NCBI GenBank assembly: GCA_946406275.1
Contig: CAMJJZ010000003.1
Coordinates: forward strand, 1 to 47,389
Source of the DNA: an uncultured Bacteroidales bacterium
GTDB lineage: Bacteria; Bacteroidota; Bacteroidia; Bacteroidales; UBA932
Direction of reading: 5' to 3'
DNA length: 47,389 nt
Shown: positions 37,827-46,100 of the stretch, in pieces
How the letters are laid out: every line of letters begins with the position of its first letter
Numbering within the stretch: the first letter of the stretch is position 1
The notes under the pieces: generated by a model
Told to the model about the DNA's origin: nothing
Databases searched by the model: none
The model's input: only the letters and a program-made list of their open reading frames with translations
Translations under genes and position numbers: made by a program

Positions 37827-39365
37827 ATGACACAAGACGAACTATTCAAGGTGCTTGTAGCCCATTGCAAGGAGTACGGATTCATATTCCCCTCCAGTGA
37901 GATTTACGACGGACTTGCCGCCGTATATGACTACGGTCAGATGGGCGTACAGCTTAAAAACAACATCAAAACCTATTGGTGGGAAGCCATGACCCGCCTT
38001 AACGAGAACATCGTAGGTATCGACTCTGCTATTTTCATGCATCCCCGCATCTGGGAGGCCTCTGGCCATGTAGGAGCATTCAACGATCCCCTAATCGACA
38101 ATAAGGATTCCAAGAAGCGCTACCGCGCAGACGTCCTTATAGAGGACTATCTGGGCAAGATAGAGGAAAAGATAGAGAAGGAAGTTGCAAAGGGTAAAAA
38201 ACGCTTTGGAGACGCCTTTGACGAGGCTCAGTTCCGTGCTACCAACCCCAACGTGCTTCGTGAAAAGGCCAAATGGGACGAGGTTCATAACCGCTATGTT
38301 GCCGCAGAAAAGGCCAACGATTTTGCAGAGTATCGTCAGATAATCATCGACTGCAATATAGTCTGCCCCATTTCCGGTACCTGCAACTGGACGGAGGTGC
38401 GTCAGTTCAACCTAATGTTCTCTACCTCAATGGGTTCCACGGCCGACGGGGCAAACCTCATCTACCTTCGTCCGGAGACCGCACAGGGAATTTTCGTGAA
38501 CTACCTGAACGTCCAGAAGACCGGCCGTATGAAGATTCCTTTCGGTATTGCACAGATAGGAAAGGCCTTCCGCAACGAGATAGTGGCCCGTCAGTTTATC
38601 TTCCGCATGAGGGAGTTCGAGCAAATGGAAATGCAGTTCTTCATCAAGCCCGGAACAGAACTTGACTGGTTCAAGAAGTGGAAGGAAACCCGCATGAAAT
38701 GGCATGTGAACCTGGGTATGGGCGCCGAAAATTACCGTTTCCACGACCACGAGAAACTTGCCCACTATGCCAATGCGGCAACCGATATCGAGTTCAACTT
38801 CCCCTTCGGTTTCAAGGAGCTTGAAGGCATCCACAGTCGCACCAACTTTGACCTGGGCAACCACCAGAAGTTCTCCGGCAAGAAGATCGAGTACTTCGAC
38901 CCCGAGGAGAACGTCTCCTATACTCCTTATGTTATAGAGACGTCTATTGGCGTTGACCGTATGTGCCTTGCCGTACTGGCCCATTCCTACACCGTAGAGA
39001 AGCTTGAAAACGGCGAGGAACGCGTTGTAATGCGTATTCCTGCTCCCCTGGCACCTATCAAAGTTGCCGTTATGCCGCTTGTCAAGAAAGACGGCCTGCC
39101 GGAGCTTGCACAGAAGGTGGTGGACGAACTCAAGTACGATTTCTCCTATCAGTACGACGAGAAAGACTCCATTGGCAAGCGCTATCGCCGCCAGGACGCC
39201 ATCGGTACTCCTTTCTGCGTCACGGTAGACCACGACAGCCTTGTAGACGGCTGCGTAACCGTCCGTGACCGCGATTCCATGACCCAGGAGCGCGTAAAGA
39301 TCACCGAGCTCAGGGATATGATAGACAAGAAAGTTTCTATGGTTAACCTGCTTCGCAATCTGTAA
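37827..39365 (+). CDS. glyS: Glycyl-tRNA synthetase, alpha2 type
   Basis: This class II enzyme charges tRNA-Gly. The 512-aa length and sequence match the single-chain dimeric type, not the alpha/beta bacterial type. Visible are an N-terminal class II motif 1 region (EIYDGLAAVYDYGQMG), motif 2 (FRNEIVARQFIFRMREFEQ), motif 3 (ETSIGVDRMCLAVL) and the anticodon-binding domain at the end. It follows folK closely and is followed after 3 nt by a REP-like repeat. Confidence 0.96.
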   Translation: MTQDELFKVLVAHCKEYGFIFPSSEIYDGLAAVYDYGQMGVQLKNNIKTYWWEAMTRLNENIVGIDSAIFMHPRIWEASGHVGAFNDPLIDNKDSKKRYRADVLIEDYLGKIEEKIEKEVAKGKKRFGDAFDEAQFRATNPNVLREKAKWDEVHNRYVAAEKANDFAEYRQIIIDCNIVCPISGTCNWTEVRQFNLMFSTSMGSTADGANLIYLRPETAQGIFVNYLNVQKTGRMKIPFGIAQIGKAFRNEIVARQFIFRMREFEQMEMQFFIKPGTELDWFKKWKETRMKWHVNLGMGAENYRFHDHEKLAHYANAATDIEFNFPFGFKELEGIHSRTNFDLGNHQKFSGKKIEYFDPEENVSYTPYVIETSIGVDRMCLAVLAHSYTVEKLENGEERVVMRIPAPLAPIKVAVMPLVKKDGLPELAQKVVDELKYDFSYQYDEKDSIGKRYRRQDAIGTPFCVTVDHDSLVDGCVTVRDRDSMTQERVKITELRDMIDKKVSMVNLLRNL

Positions 39366-39368
39366 CAG

Positions 39369-39397
39369 AGATTCCCGGGACAAGCCCGAGAATGACG
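39369..39397. repeat. REP-like palindromic repeat, copy B
   Basis: The 29-nt unit has arms ATTCCCGGG and CCCGAGAAT (one mismatch) around ACAAG and ends ATGACG. It is identical to the copy at 47007-47035 and starts 3 nt after the glyS stop. Confidence 0.8.
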
Positions 39398-39404
39398 CAA
39401 AAAA

Positions 39405-39426
39405 CCCGGCTATGCCGGGCATGACG
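39405..39426. repeat. Related palindrome with the same ATGACG tail
   Basis: CCCGGC (39405-39410) and GCCGGG (39414-39419) form a stem with the 3-nt loop TAT, followed by CATGACG. The tail matches that of the REP-like repeat 8 nt upstream, suggesting a second, shorter member of the family in tandem. Confidence 0.6.
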
Positions 39427-39435
39427 TACAAAAAA

Positions 39436-39465
39436 GCCCGGCCAATTGGCTGGGCTTAATTTTTG
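39436..39465. terminator. Bidirectional terminator between glyS and tonB
   Basis: GCCCGGCCAA and TTGGCTGGGC (39436-39455) form a 10-bp stem with one G-T pair. It is flanked by an A-run on the left and TTAATTTTT on the right, so it can end both convergent transcripts. Confidence 0.85.
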
Positions 39466-39477
39466 AGTTTCAGGCGT

Positions 39478-40170
39478 TTAACGCAGCTGGAAGATCACGG
39501 GGAAGGTGTAGGTAACCTTTACGGCGCGGTCACGCTGACGTCCGGGTTTCCACTTGGGAGAGCTGGAAACAACGCGCTTTGCTTCTGCGTCAAGGGAAGG
39601 GTCAACACCACGGAGAACCTTTACGTTGGTTACGCGGCCGTCGGCCTCTACGGTGAACTGCAGGGTAACACGGCCCTGAACGCCGTTTTCCTTTGCGATC
39701 TCAGGATACACAAGGCGGGAGTTAACCCACTTTGAGAACTCGTTGGCGTCACCTCCGTTGAAGGAAGGTTTCTGCTCAACCAGCTGGAACGGGATGGCCT
39801 CTTCTTCAACTTCCTCTTCTTCCACCTCTGCTTCCTTATATTCCTGAATCTCCACGCCGGTGTTGTCGTCTTCCAGGTTCATGAACATGTCGTCGTCGAG
39901 CTTGATGTCATCGTCCACGATGTCGATCTGGTCGGAGAGGACGGGGACGGACGGAGCTTCCGGCGGCGGCGGAGGGGTCTCGTTTTCGATGGCCACCATT
40001 TCCTCTTCAACTACCACCTGAGTGGTGTCTTCGAGAGCCGCAACCTTTGCTTCCTTGGAAGAAATGTTGAAGGCGATGTAAACGATGGCGAGTGCGACGA
40101 CAAGACCGGCCTCAAGGAGGAGAAGTCTCTTGTTTTCGAGGCTTGCTTTAGGGCTTTTCTTGACTTCCAT
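39478..40170 (-). CDS. tonB: TonB energy-transducing protein
   Basis: TonB spans the periplasm and powers outer-membrane receptors such as the two encoded here. The 230-aa protein has one N-terminal membrane segment (about residues 20-36, with AGLVVALAIVYIAF), a PPPPPEAP proline stretch, an unusually acidic spacer (EVEEEEVEEE near 120) and the TonB C-terminal domain (NGVQGRVTLQFTVEADGRV, then SSPKWKPGRQRDRAVKVTY). No exbB or exbD genes are in the window. Confidence 0.93.
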   Translation of the reverse strand: MEVKKSPKASLENKRLLLLEAGLVVALAIVYIAFNISSKEAKVAALEDTTQVVVEEEMVAIENETPPPPPEAPSVPVLSDQIDIVDDDIKLDDDMFMNLEDDNTGVEIQEYKEAEVEEEEVEEEAIPFQLVEQKPSFNGGDANEFSKWVNSRLVYPEIAKENGVQGRVTLQFTVEADGRVTNVKVLRGVDPSLDAEAKRVVSSSPKWKPGRQRDRAVKVTYTFPVIFQLR

Positions 40171-40203
40171 AACTCAATAATTTTAGAGGTTTTTCTTCTG
40201 ATA

Positions 40204-40211
40204 CAAAGGTC
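40204..40211 (-). promoter_or_regulatory. Possible promoter of tonB
   Basis: The minus strand reads GACCTTTG, one mismatch from TAnnTTTG, 33 nt before the start at 40170. No clear -33 element. Confidence 0.4.
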
Positions 40212-40352
40212 GGAACAAAAAATGGAAGAAAAAAATTCTGAGCCAGGAAAAAACTCGCAAAAGCCGTTTTGTAATATATTGAAAATGAGGTGTTTATAAA
40301 CCGTGTGACAAAAAACAATCTCGCATACGGGTAAACGACTGTTGAAAACCAC

Positions 40353-40378
40353 TAAAAAAACGCCTTTTACGGGCGTTA
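40353..40378 (-). terminator. Intrinsic terminator of the TPR-regulator gene, overlapping its stop codon
   Basis: On the minus strand AACGCC and GGCGTT (40359-40364 and 40372-40377) pair around a 7-nt loop and run into seven T. The stem includes part of the TAA stop codon at 40376-40378. Confidence 0.8.
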
Positions 40379-41221
40379 CGCTAACAAGCTCAAAAACAGC
40401 TCTTTATCTGTGGTATCAGAATTTTTGATGCGTTCTTTTAGCCTGTAAATCCGGTTGTAGATGTAGGGTTTTTCTTTCTCCAGGAGAGTGGAAATTGTAG
40501 TGGAGGAAAAGCCGCTTGCGGAGAAAAGGTAGAGGAGGTAATCTTCGTCCTTCCACTTGGGAAATTCTGAGCGGAGATGCGTCATTACGCCCGGATATTT
40601 TGCGTTGAGAGACTGCTCCAAATTCTTCTGAACCGACGGGTCCGAACGGAGTCCTTCCACGATGGATCTGACCTCCCGGATGATGCGCGGCTGGAGGTTT
40701 TCCGTGCCTTCATAAATGTAATATTGCTCGCAAAGGCGGTCGAGCGCATCGAAGGTACTCCCCTGCTTTTTCCCCGATTTAACAATTATTCCCAATCTTG
40801 AACGGAGTTCTTCCGCGGCGGAGAGGAGGTGGTCGTTTTCTTCTTTCTGGAGGAGAAGCCGCTTTTCTGTTTGCGCCTTTCTTGCCCAGAAGTACAGGAC
40901 CAGGGTTGCAAGTATGGCGGCAACCAGAAGGGCGATGTTGGAAGTGCGGTGCCGCTCCTGTTCCTTATACAGGTACGCGCGCGAGAGTTTTATGGAGTGG
41001 GCATCGTCCAGGAAGAAGTAGGTGTTGTAGAATGCCTGGGCGCTGAGGTAGTCGTACTCTGCTTTGTCCGACGGGTTCAGTGTCTTCGGGGAAAGGCCTT
41101 CCAGGATGGTGAGGGCGCTGTCCGGGTAGCTTTCCACAAGGCGGGCGGCCTCCCGCAACGCTGGGTTGCGGGTGCAGGACACCAGGGCAAGGGCCGGAAG
41201 TATGAGTTTCCAAAGCTTCAT
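40376..41221 (-). CDS. Short TPR/membrane regulator-like lipoprotein
   Basis: The 281-aa protein begins with a lipobox (LALVSC) and one TPR-like repeat (LVESYPDSALTILEGL), typical of Bacteroidota TPR regulators. A transmembrane segment (about residues 98-115, LLVAAILATLVLYFWA) and a coiled coil follow. The C-terminal part (PKWKDEDYLLYLFSASGFSSTTISTLLEKEKPYIYNRIYRLKERI) looks like the helical DNA-binding-like end of this group. Relatives I know are about 500-600 aa with several TPRs; here nearly the whole array is missing, with no frameshift visible. It has its own promoter 5 nt from the ATG and diverges from the thiL-like gene. Confidence 0.75.
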   Translation of the reverse strand: MKLWKLILPALALVSCTRNPALREAARLVESYPDSALTILEGLSPKTLNPSDKAEYDYLSAQAFYNTYFFLDDAHSIKLSRAYLYKEQERHRTSNIALLVAAILATLVLYFWARKAQTEKRLLLQKEENDHLLSAAEELRSRLGIIVKSGKKQGSTFDALDRLCEQYYIYEGTENLQPRIIREVRSIVEGLRSDPSVQKNLEQSLNAKYPGVMTHLRSEFPKWKDEDYLLYLFSASGFSSTTISTLLEKEKPYIYNRIYRLKERIKNSDTTDKELFLSLLA

Positions 41222-41226
41222 CTCTG

Positions 41227-41234
41227 CAAAGATA
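41227..41234 (-). promoter_or_regulatory. -7 promoter box of the TPR-regulator gene (near-leaderless)
   Basis: The minus strand reads TATCTTTG, a perfect match, then five nt (CAGAG) to the ATG at 41221. Confidence 0.7.
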
Positions 41235-41247
41235 CACTAAATATTGT

Positions 41248-41255
41248 TATATTTG
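41248..41255 (+). promoter_or_regulatory. -7 promoter box of the thiL-like gene (leaderless)
   Basis: TATATTTG is a perfect match, followed by four nt (CAGT) and the ATG at 41260. It is 13 nt from the oppositely directed box of the TPR-regulator gene. Confidence 0.7.
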
Positions 41256-41259
41256 CAGT

Positions 41260-42255
41260 ATGGCAGACACATTCTCATCTCTTGGCAAAATAGAGGCTAT
41301 AGCTCAGCTGTACCGTCTTTCTGCGTATAATCCCGTGAACGGACTCTCCTGCAAGTCGGAAGGAGGCGTTGTAACAACATCGTCCCGCATGTTCCTTGAG
41401 GGAATCGACTTCAATCTGGTATATTTCCCGCTTAAACACCTGGGTTACAAGTGTATAGTTGGCACCGTGGGGGAATTGTACGCGGCCCTCGCCCACCCCA
41501 AGCTGCTGAACGTGGTGCTTGGAGTATCGGCCAAACTGGACTTCGAGCAGATCAAGGAGCTGTGGATGGGAATTACCGTTGCCGCAAAGGAACACGGATT
41601 CGAGGCGGTGAACCTGGACCTGCAGCCGTCGAACAACGGTCTGTATATTTCCGTATCGGCCACCGGCGAGACTTCCCTTCTCACGTCCAAGCGCCGTATG
41701 GCGGCAAAGAGCAAGGACCTTATCTGCGTTTCCGGTAGCCTGGGGGCCGCTTTCCTTGGACTGCAGGTGCTGGAGAGAGGCGCAAAGGAATTTGCCGATA
41801 AGGGCGTCCAGCCGGACATGTCCAAGTATCGGATGCTGGTGGGAGACTACCTGAGGCCGGAGCTGGATGCGGGAATCGTCACTAAACTGGAGGACGCGGA
41901 GATCTACCCGTCGTACGGATACTTCGTCACGCGCGGTCTTGCAGATGCCGTAAAACGCCTCACCCGGGACAGCGGCCTTGGTGCCAAGATCTATGCCGAT
42001 AAGATTCCCTTCGAGGGAAACAGCTTCTCGCTGGGAAAGGAACTGGACATGGATCCCGTGTCGGCCGCAATGAACGGCGGGGACGATAACCGGCTGCTCT
42101 TTGTTGTGCCCATCCTGCATTTGGAGAAGTTCAGGAGGGATTTCCAGACCTTCGACATCATAGGCCATATGGCCCAGCCGGAGGCCGGAGACGTGCTTGT
42201 TACGCCGGAAGGAGTGGAATTTCCGCTGAAATCTCAGGGCTGGCCGGAAGATTAA
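41260..42255 (+). CDS. ThiL-like AIR-synthase-fold protein, probable pseudoenzyme
   Basis: The 331-aa protein is a clear homologue of thiamine-monophosphate kinase: it keeps LGKIEAI, EGIDFNLVYFPLKHLGYK, LICVSGSLGAAFLGLQVLERG and the closing EFPLKSQGW. Key catalytic motifs are lost. The GDDAAV metal loop is replaced by a short SCKSEGG segment, the Asp of TDMLVEG is Arg43, SDIYAM is GELYAA, GGDT is NLDL, and MDISDGL reads YFVTRGL. Only GGDD (273-276) remains, as GGDDNRLLF. It may bind nucleotide or a partner, or have a changed activity. No other thiamine gene is nearby. Confidence 0.85.
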   Translation: MADTFSSLGKIEAIAQLYRLSAYNPVNGLSCKSEGGVVTTSSRMFLEGIDFNLVYFPLKHLGYKCIVGTVGELYAALAHPKLLNVVLGVSAKLDFEQIKELWMGITVAAKEHGFEAVNLDLQPSNNGLYISVSATGETSLLTSKRRMAAKSKDLICVSGSLGAAFLGLQVLERGAKEFADKGVQPDMSKYRMLVGDYLRPELDAGIVTKLEDAEIYPSYGYFVTRGLADAVKRLTRDSGLGAKIYADKIPFEGNSFSLGKELDMDPVSAAMNGGDDNRLLFVVPILHLEKFRRDFQTFDIIGHMAQPEAGDVLVTPEGVEFPLKSQGWPED

Positions 42256-42268
42256 GCACAATAATTGT

Positions 42269-42276
42269 TATATTTA
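42269..42276 (+). promoter_or_regulatory. Possible promoter of the DUF4923 gene
   Basis: TATATTTA differs from TAnnTTTG only in the last base and lies 32 nt before the ATG at 42309. No -33 element is seen. Confidence 0.4.
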
Positions 42277-42308
42277 CACGCTGAAACTAAATTAACGTAC
42301 ATCATACA

Positions 42309-43097
42309 ATGAAAAGAATCCTCGCAATTGCAGCCCTTGCGGCGGCCATGACTTTCTCCGCACAGGCGCAGAATACCCTTGGAAACATCCTCGGCGGCAT
42401 TCTGGGCGGTGGAAACAACTCCAACAGCACGGAGCAGAAAACAGAGAACACCACAACCACAACCAACAGCGGCAACAGCGCAACTGATGTGATTGGTCAG
42501 GCTGTGGGAAGCGTGCTTGGAGACATTCTGGGCAACACTTCTACCGGTAATGCCACTGTAGACGCCGCCATCGGCAATGTTCTTGGAGACCTTCTGGGCA
42601 CGGTTGTAAAGCCCACGCTGGAAGGCACCTATCTCTATTCCGGCGTCGCAGTTTCCATGACCACCAACGAAGGTGGAATGGTTTCCAACCTTGCCGGCAC
42701 CGCAGCCGCATCAGCAGTTGAGACCAAGGTTGACGAGTATCTCACCAAGTTCGGCATCAAGCCTGGAACAATGAGTATATCGTTCTACGAAAGTGACATG
42801 ACCTTTGTTTGGACCATCGGAGGCTTCCCCTTCAACGGCACGTTCCAGGTAACTCCGGACATGGACGCCATCACTCTCAACTTCGGCCGCAGCATGAAGT
42901 TCTTCACTATGACCGGCAGCCTTGACCTCACCCTTGACGGCGTCAAGATGCTCTTCACCTCGGAGAAACTTACCTCTTTCCTCAAGAAAGCGCTGGCAAA
43001 GCTGGGCGAAAAGCAGACCGACATCGGCCAGATTGCCAAGCTCGCCTCCGGTTACGACAACTACAAAATCGGCTTCAAGCTAGCCAGGCAGAAGTAA
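42309..43097 (+). CDS. DUF4923 lipocalin-like secreted protein
   Basis: The 262-aa protein has a signal peptide ending AQAQ, then a glycine- and asparagine/threonine-rich low-complexity stretch (LGGILGGGNNSNSTEQ, TTTTNSGNS). From about residue 115 a lipocalin-like barrel follows (LEGTYLYSGVAVSM, then GTMSISFYESDMTFVWTIGG and FNGTFQVTPDMDAITLNFG), ending YDNYKIGFKLARQK, as in DUF4923 proteins of Bacteroides. Role unknown; probably periplasmic or outer-membrane associated. A terminator follows its stop. Confidence 0.88.
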   Translation: MKRILAIAALAAAMTFSAQAQNTLGNILGGILGGGNNSNSTEQKTENTTTTTNSGNSATDVIGQAVGSVLGDILGNTSTGNATVDAAIGNVLGDLLGTVVKPTLEGTYLYSGVAVSMTTNEGGMVSNLAGTAAASAVETKVDEYLTKFGIKPGTMSISFYESDMTFVWTIGGFPFNGTFQVTPDMDAITLNFGRSMKFFTMTGSLDLTLDGVKMLFTSEKLTSFLKKALAKLGEKQTDIGQIAKLASGYDNYKIGFKLARQK

Positions 43098-43112
43098 GCC
43101 TTTTTCCTTATA

Positions 43113-43153
43113 AAATTCCGCCGCTCGGTTATTGCCGGGCGGCGAATTTTTTT
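43113..43153 (+). terminator. Intrinsic terminator after the DUF4923 gene
   Basis: The stem pairs AAATTCCGCCGCTCGG (43113-43128) with CCGGGCGGCGAATTT (43135-43149), with one bulged C and one wobble pair, loop TTATTG, followed by a T-run. The loop holds the TTG of the dnaE promoter. Confidence 0.88.
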
Positions 43154-43154
43154 C

Positions 43155-43162
43155 TATCTTTG
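43155..43162 (+). promoter_or_regulatory. Promoter of dnaE (leaderless, embedded in terminator)
   Basis: TTG (43132-43134), 20 nt, then TATCTTTG (43155-43162) is a very good Bacteroides promoter. Four nt (TTAC) separate the box from the dnaE ATG at 43167, so the mRNA should start at or next to the start codon. The -33 element is the loop of the upstream gene's terminator. Confidence 0.8.
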
Positions 43163-43166
43163 TTAC

Positions 43167-46100
43167 ATGAGTTTCGTTCACCTCCATGTCCATACCCAGT
43201 ACTCAATACTGGACGGGCAGTCTTCCATAGAAAACCTCTTTAACCGGGCGGAAGAGCTTGGTATGCCGGCCCTTGCAATAACGGACCACGGCAACATGTA
43301 CGGCGTTAAGGAGTTCTTCAAATACGCCAAGAAGCACCCTTCCGTTAAGCCCATCATCGGCTGTGAGATCTATGTGTCGAAAGGTGACCATCTCAAGAAG
43401 GAGAAGGGCTATTATCACCTCATTCTGCTGGCCAAGAACTATCAGGGTTACCTGAACCTGGTAAAGATAGTTTCTGAAGGCCATGTGAACGGAATGTACT
43501 ACAGGCCGCGCGTTAGCCATGAAATAATAGAGAAGTACCATGAGGGCCTTATCTGCAGCAGTGCCTGCATTGCAGGAGAGGTCCCCAGGGCAATCATGGC
43601 GCATGATGAAGCTGCCATCGACAAAGCTATTACCTGGCACAAGCGCGTGTTTGGGGAAGACTACTATCTGGAGGTAATGAAACACCGCACAGAGGTCCCT
43701 GGGCTGGATAACAAGCTGTATGAGGACCAGTGCTACTACACGGAAGAAATCTTCAAGCTTGCGCAAAAATACGGAATCAAGGTAATCGCCACCAACGACG
43801 CCCACTTCGTGCGCAAGGAAGACGGTCCGGTACATGACCGCCTCATCTGCCTCACCACCAACGCTTTCATAGACGATCCCCAGCGTCTCAGATATACCCA
43901 GGAGGAGTATATCAAGACCGAGGAACAAATGTTGGAATTGTTCCACAATCATCCGGAAGCCATCTCAAACACCCTTGAAGTGGCCTCCAAGGTGGAATCC
44001 TACTCCATAGACAGGGAACCGGTGCTGCCGGTATTCGATATAGATCCCGCCTTCATGAAGGATATAGACAAGTATCTGGAACAGTACAAGGGGATCATCG
44101 ATGAGGGCCGCTGTGACAAGCATGGAACATACAGGGGGGACGGTTTCTGCAATTCCGTAGCCTATTTATGCCACCTTACGTATAAGGGTGCGCATGAGCG
44201 TTATGGGGAAACCCTCACCCCGGAGCAGGAGGAGCGCATAGAATTCGAACTCAAGACCATCTGCCGAATGGGCTTCCCGGACTATTTCCTCATAGTCCAG
44301 GACTATATTGCCGCATCACGCGCTATGGGCAGCATGGTAGGCCCCGGTCGTGGCAGCGCCGCTGGTTCCGTAGTGGCGTACTGCCTCAGAATCACCAACT
44401 TGGACCCTATCAAGTACCAACTCCTGTTTGAGCGTTTCCTAAACCCGGACCGTATCTCAATGCCGGATATCGACGTAGACTTCGAAGACCTCACAAAGGC
44501 CCACGACTACGTGGAGAAGAAATATGGAGCGGACCACGTGTCCCGCGTCATCACCTTTGGCACCATGGCGGCAAAAAGCGCCATAAAGGACGTCGCGCGC
44601 ATAAGCCATGTGAGCATCGACGAGAGCAACCGCCTCACCAAGATGGTCCCGGACCGCCTGTCGGAGAAAAAGGAGAAAGAGTACCCGTACAACCCCAAGT
44701 TGGACGAGCTCAAGCCCGGTTTCAAAGTTGTGGAACACGATGGAAAAATGTTCCAGAAGGGCCTGGAAGACGTAGACGTCAAGATTACCCTGAAGAACTG
44801 CTACCGCCTTGTTCCGGAATTCATAAACGAGCTCCAGAACGGTCCGGAAATCAATAAGGAAGTCCTCAAATACGCCCAGGCACTGGAAGGCAGTGTCCGT
44901 CAGGTGGGCATGCACGCCTGCGCAACCATCATCGGCAGGGGTGATCTCACAAACTACCTGCCCATCTGCCTTTCCAAAGATAAGGAAACCGGCCTGGACG
45001 TGCGTACGTCTCAGTATGACGGGCATTATATAGAGGACGTGGGCATGCTCAAGATGGACTTCCTGGGCCTCATTACTCTCAAGATTATCCATGATTGCCT
45101 TGACCTGGTCAAAGAGCATTACGGCCTTGATATAGACATTGAAGCCATCCCCATCGACGACAAGGAAACCCTTGAGCTTTACGGCCGTGGAGACACCACG
45201 TCGGTGTTCCAGTTTGAATCGGAAGGCATGAAGCAGTGGCTCCAGCGCCTGCGTCCGGAGCGCTTCGAGGACCTCATCGCAATGAACGCCCTCTACAGGC
45301 CGGGCCCTATGGACTACATCCCGGACTTCGTCGCCCGTAAACAGGGGGAACAGGCCATAGAATATGACCTTCCGGAGATGGAAGAGTACCTTCAGGACAC
45401 CTATGGCGTCACGGTCTATCAGGAGCAGGTGATGCTTCTGTCCCAGAAACTTGCCGGCTTCACCAAGGGTGAGGCAGACAAGCTCCGCAAGGCTATGGGT
45501 AAGAAGCAGATCGATATCCTGAACTCCCTCAAGGACAAGTTCATGAGCGGCGGCATAGCGAACGGCCATCCGGAAAAAGTCCTGGACAAGATCTGGAAAG
45601 ACTGGGAGAAGTTTGCCCAGTACGCCTTTAACAAGTCCCATGCAACCTGCTATGCCTGGGTGAGTTACCAGACAGGCTGGCTTAAGGCGCACTATCCTTC
45701 AGAATTCTTCGCGTCCTGCCTGGACAGCGCCAAGAGCATGGAAGAAATCGTCAAGATAATGGACGATTGCAAAGGCCACGGCATAAAGGTCCTAAGCCCG
45801 GACGTAAATGAGAGCACCGGCCGTTTCACAGTAAACAAGAACGGAGATGTCCGCTTTGCCCTCAGTTCCATCAAGGGCTTCGGCGCCAACATAGTTGATG
45901 CAATTATTAAGGAGCGCGAGGAAAACGGCTTGTTCACAGATGTTTACGACTTTGTGGAGCGCATGGCCGGCAGCGTAAACCGCAAAAGCTTCGAGTGCCT
46001 GGTAAACTCCGGCGCCTTTGACAGCTTCGGCCACAAGAGGTCCATGTACTTCCAGCCCGGCCGCAGCGCAGACCTGTTCATAGACGAAATTGTCCGCTAC

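Noticed and set aside
38427..39431. 334-codon open frame on the minus strand
   Set aside because: It is antisense to glyS and even runs through the repeat downstream; no independent evidence.
40171..40375. Small gene in the gap upstream of tonB
   Set aside because: The only frame is antisense-like, lacks a start signal and a family; the gap holds a possible tonB promoter and a terminator.
44457..45692. 411-codon open frame on the minus strand inside dnaE
   Set aside because: Long antisense frames are expected opposite genes with this codon bias; dnaE is certain here.
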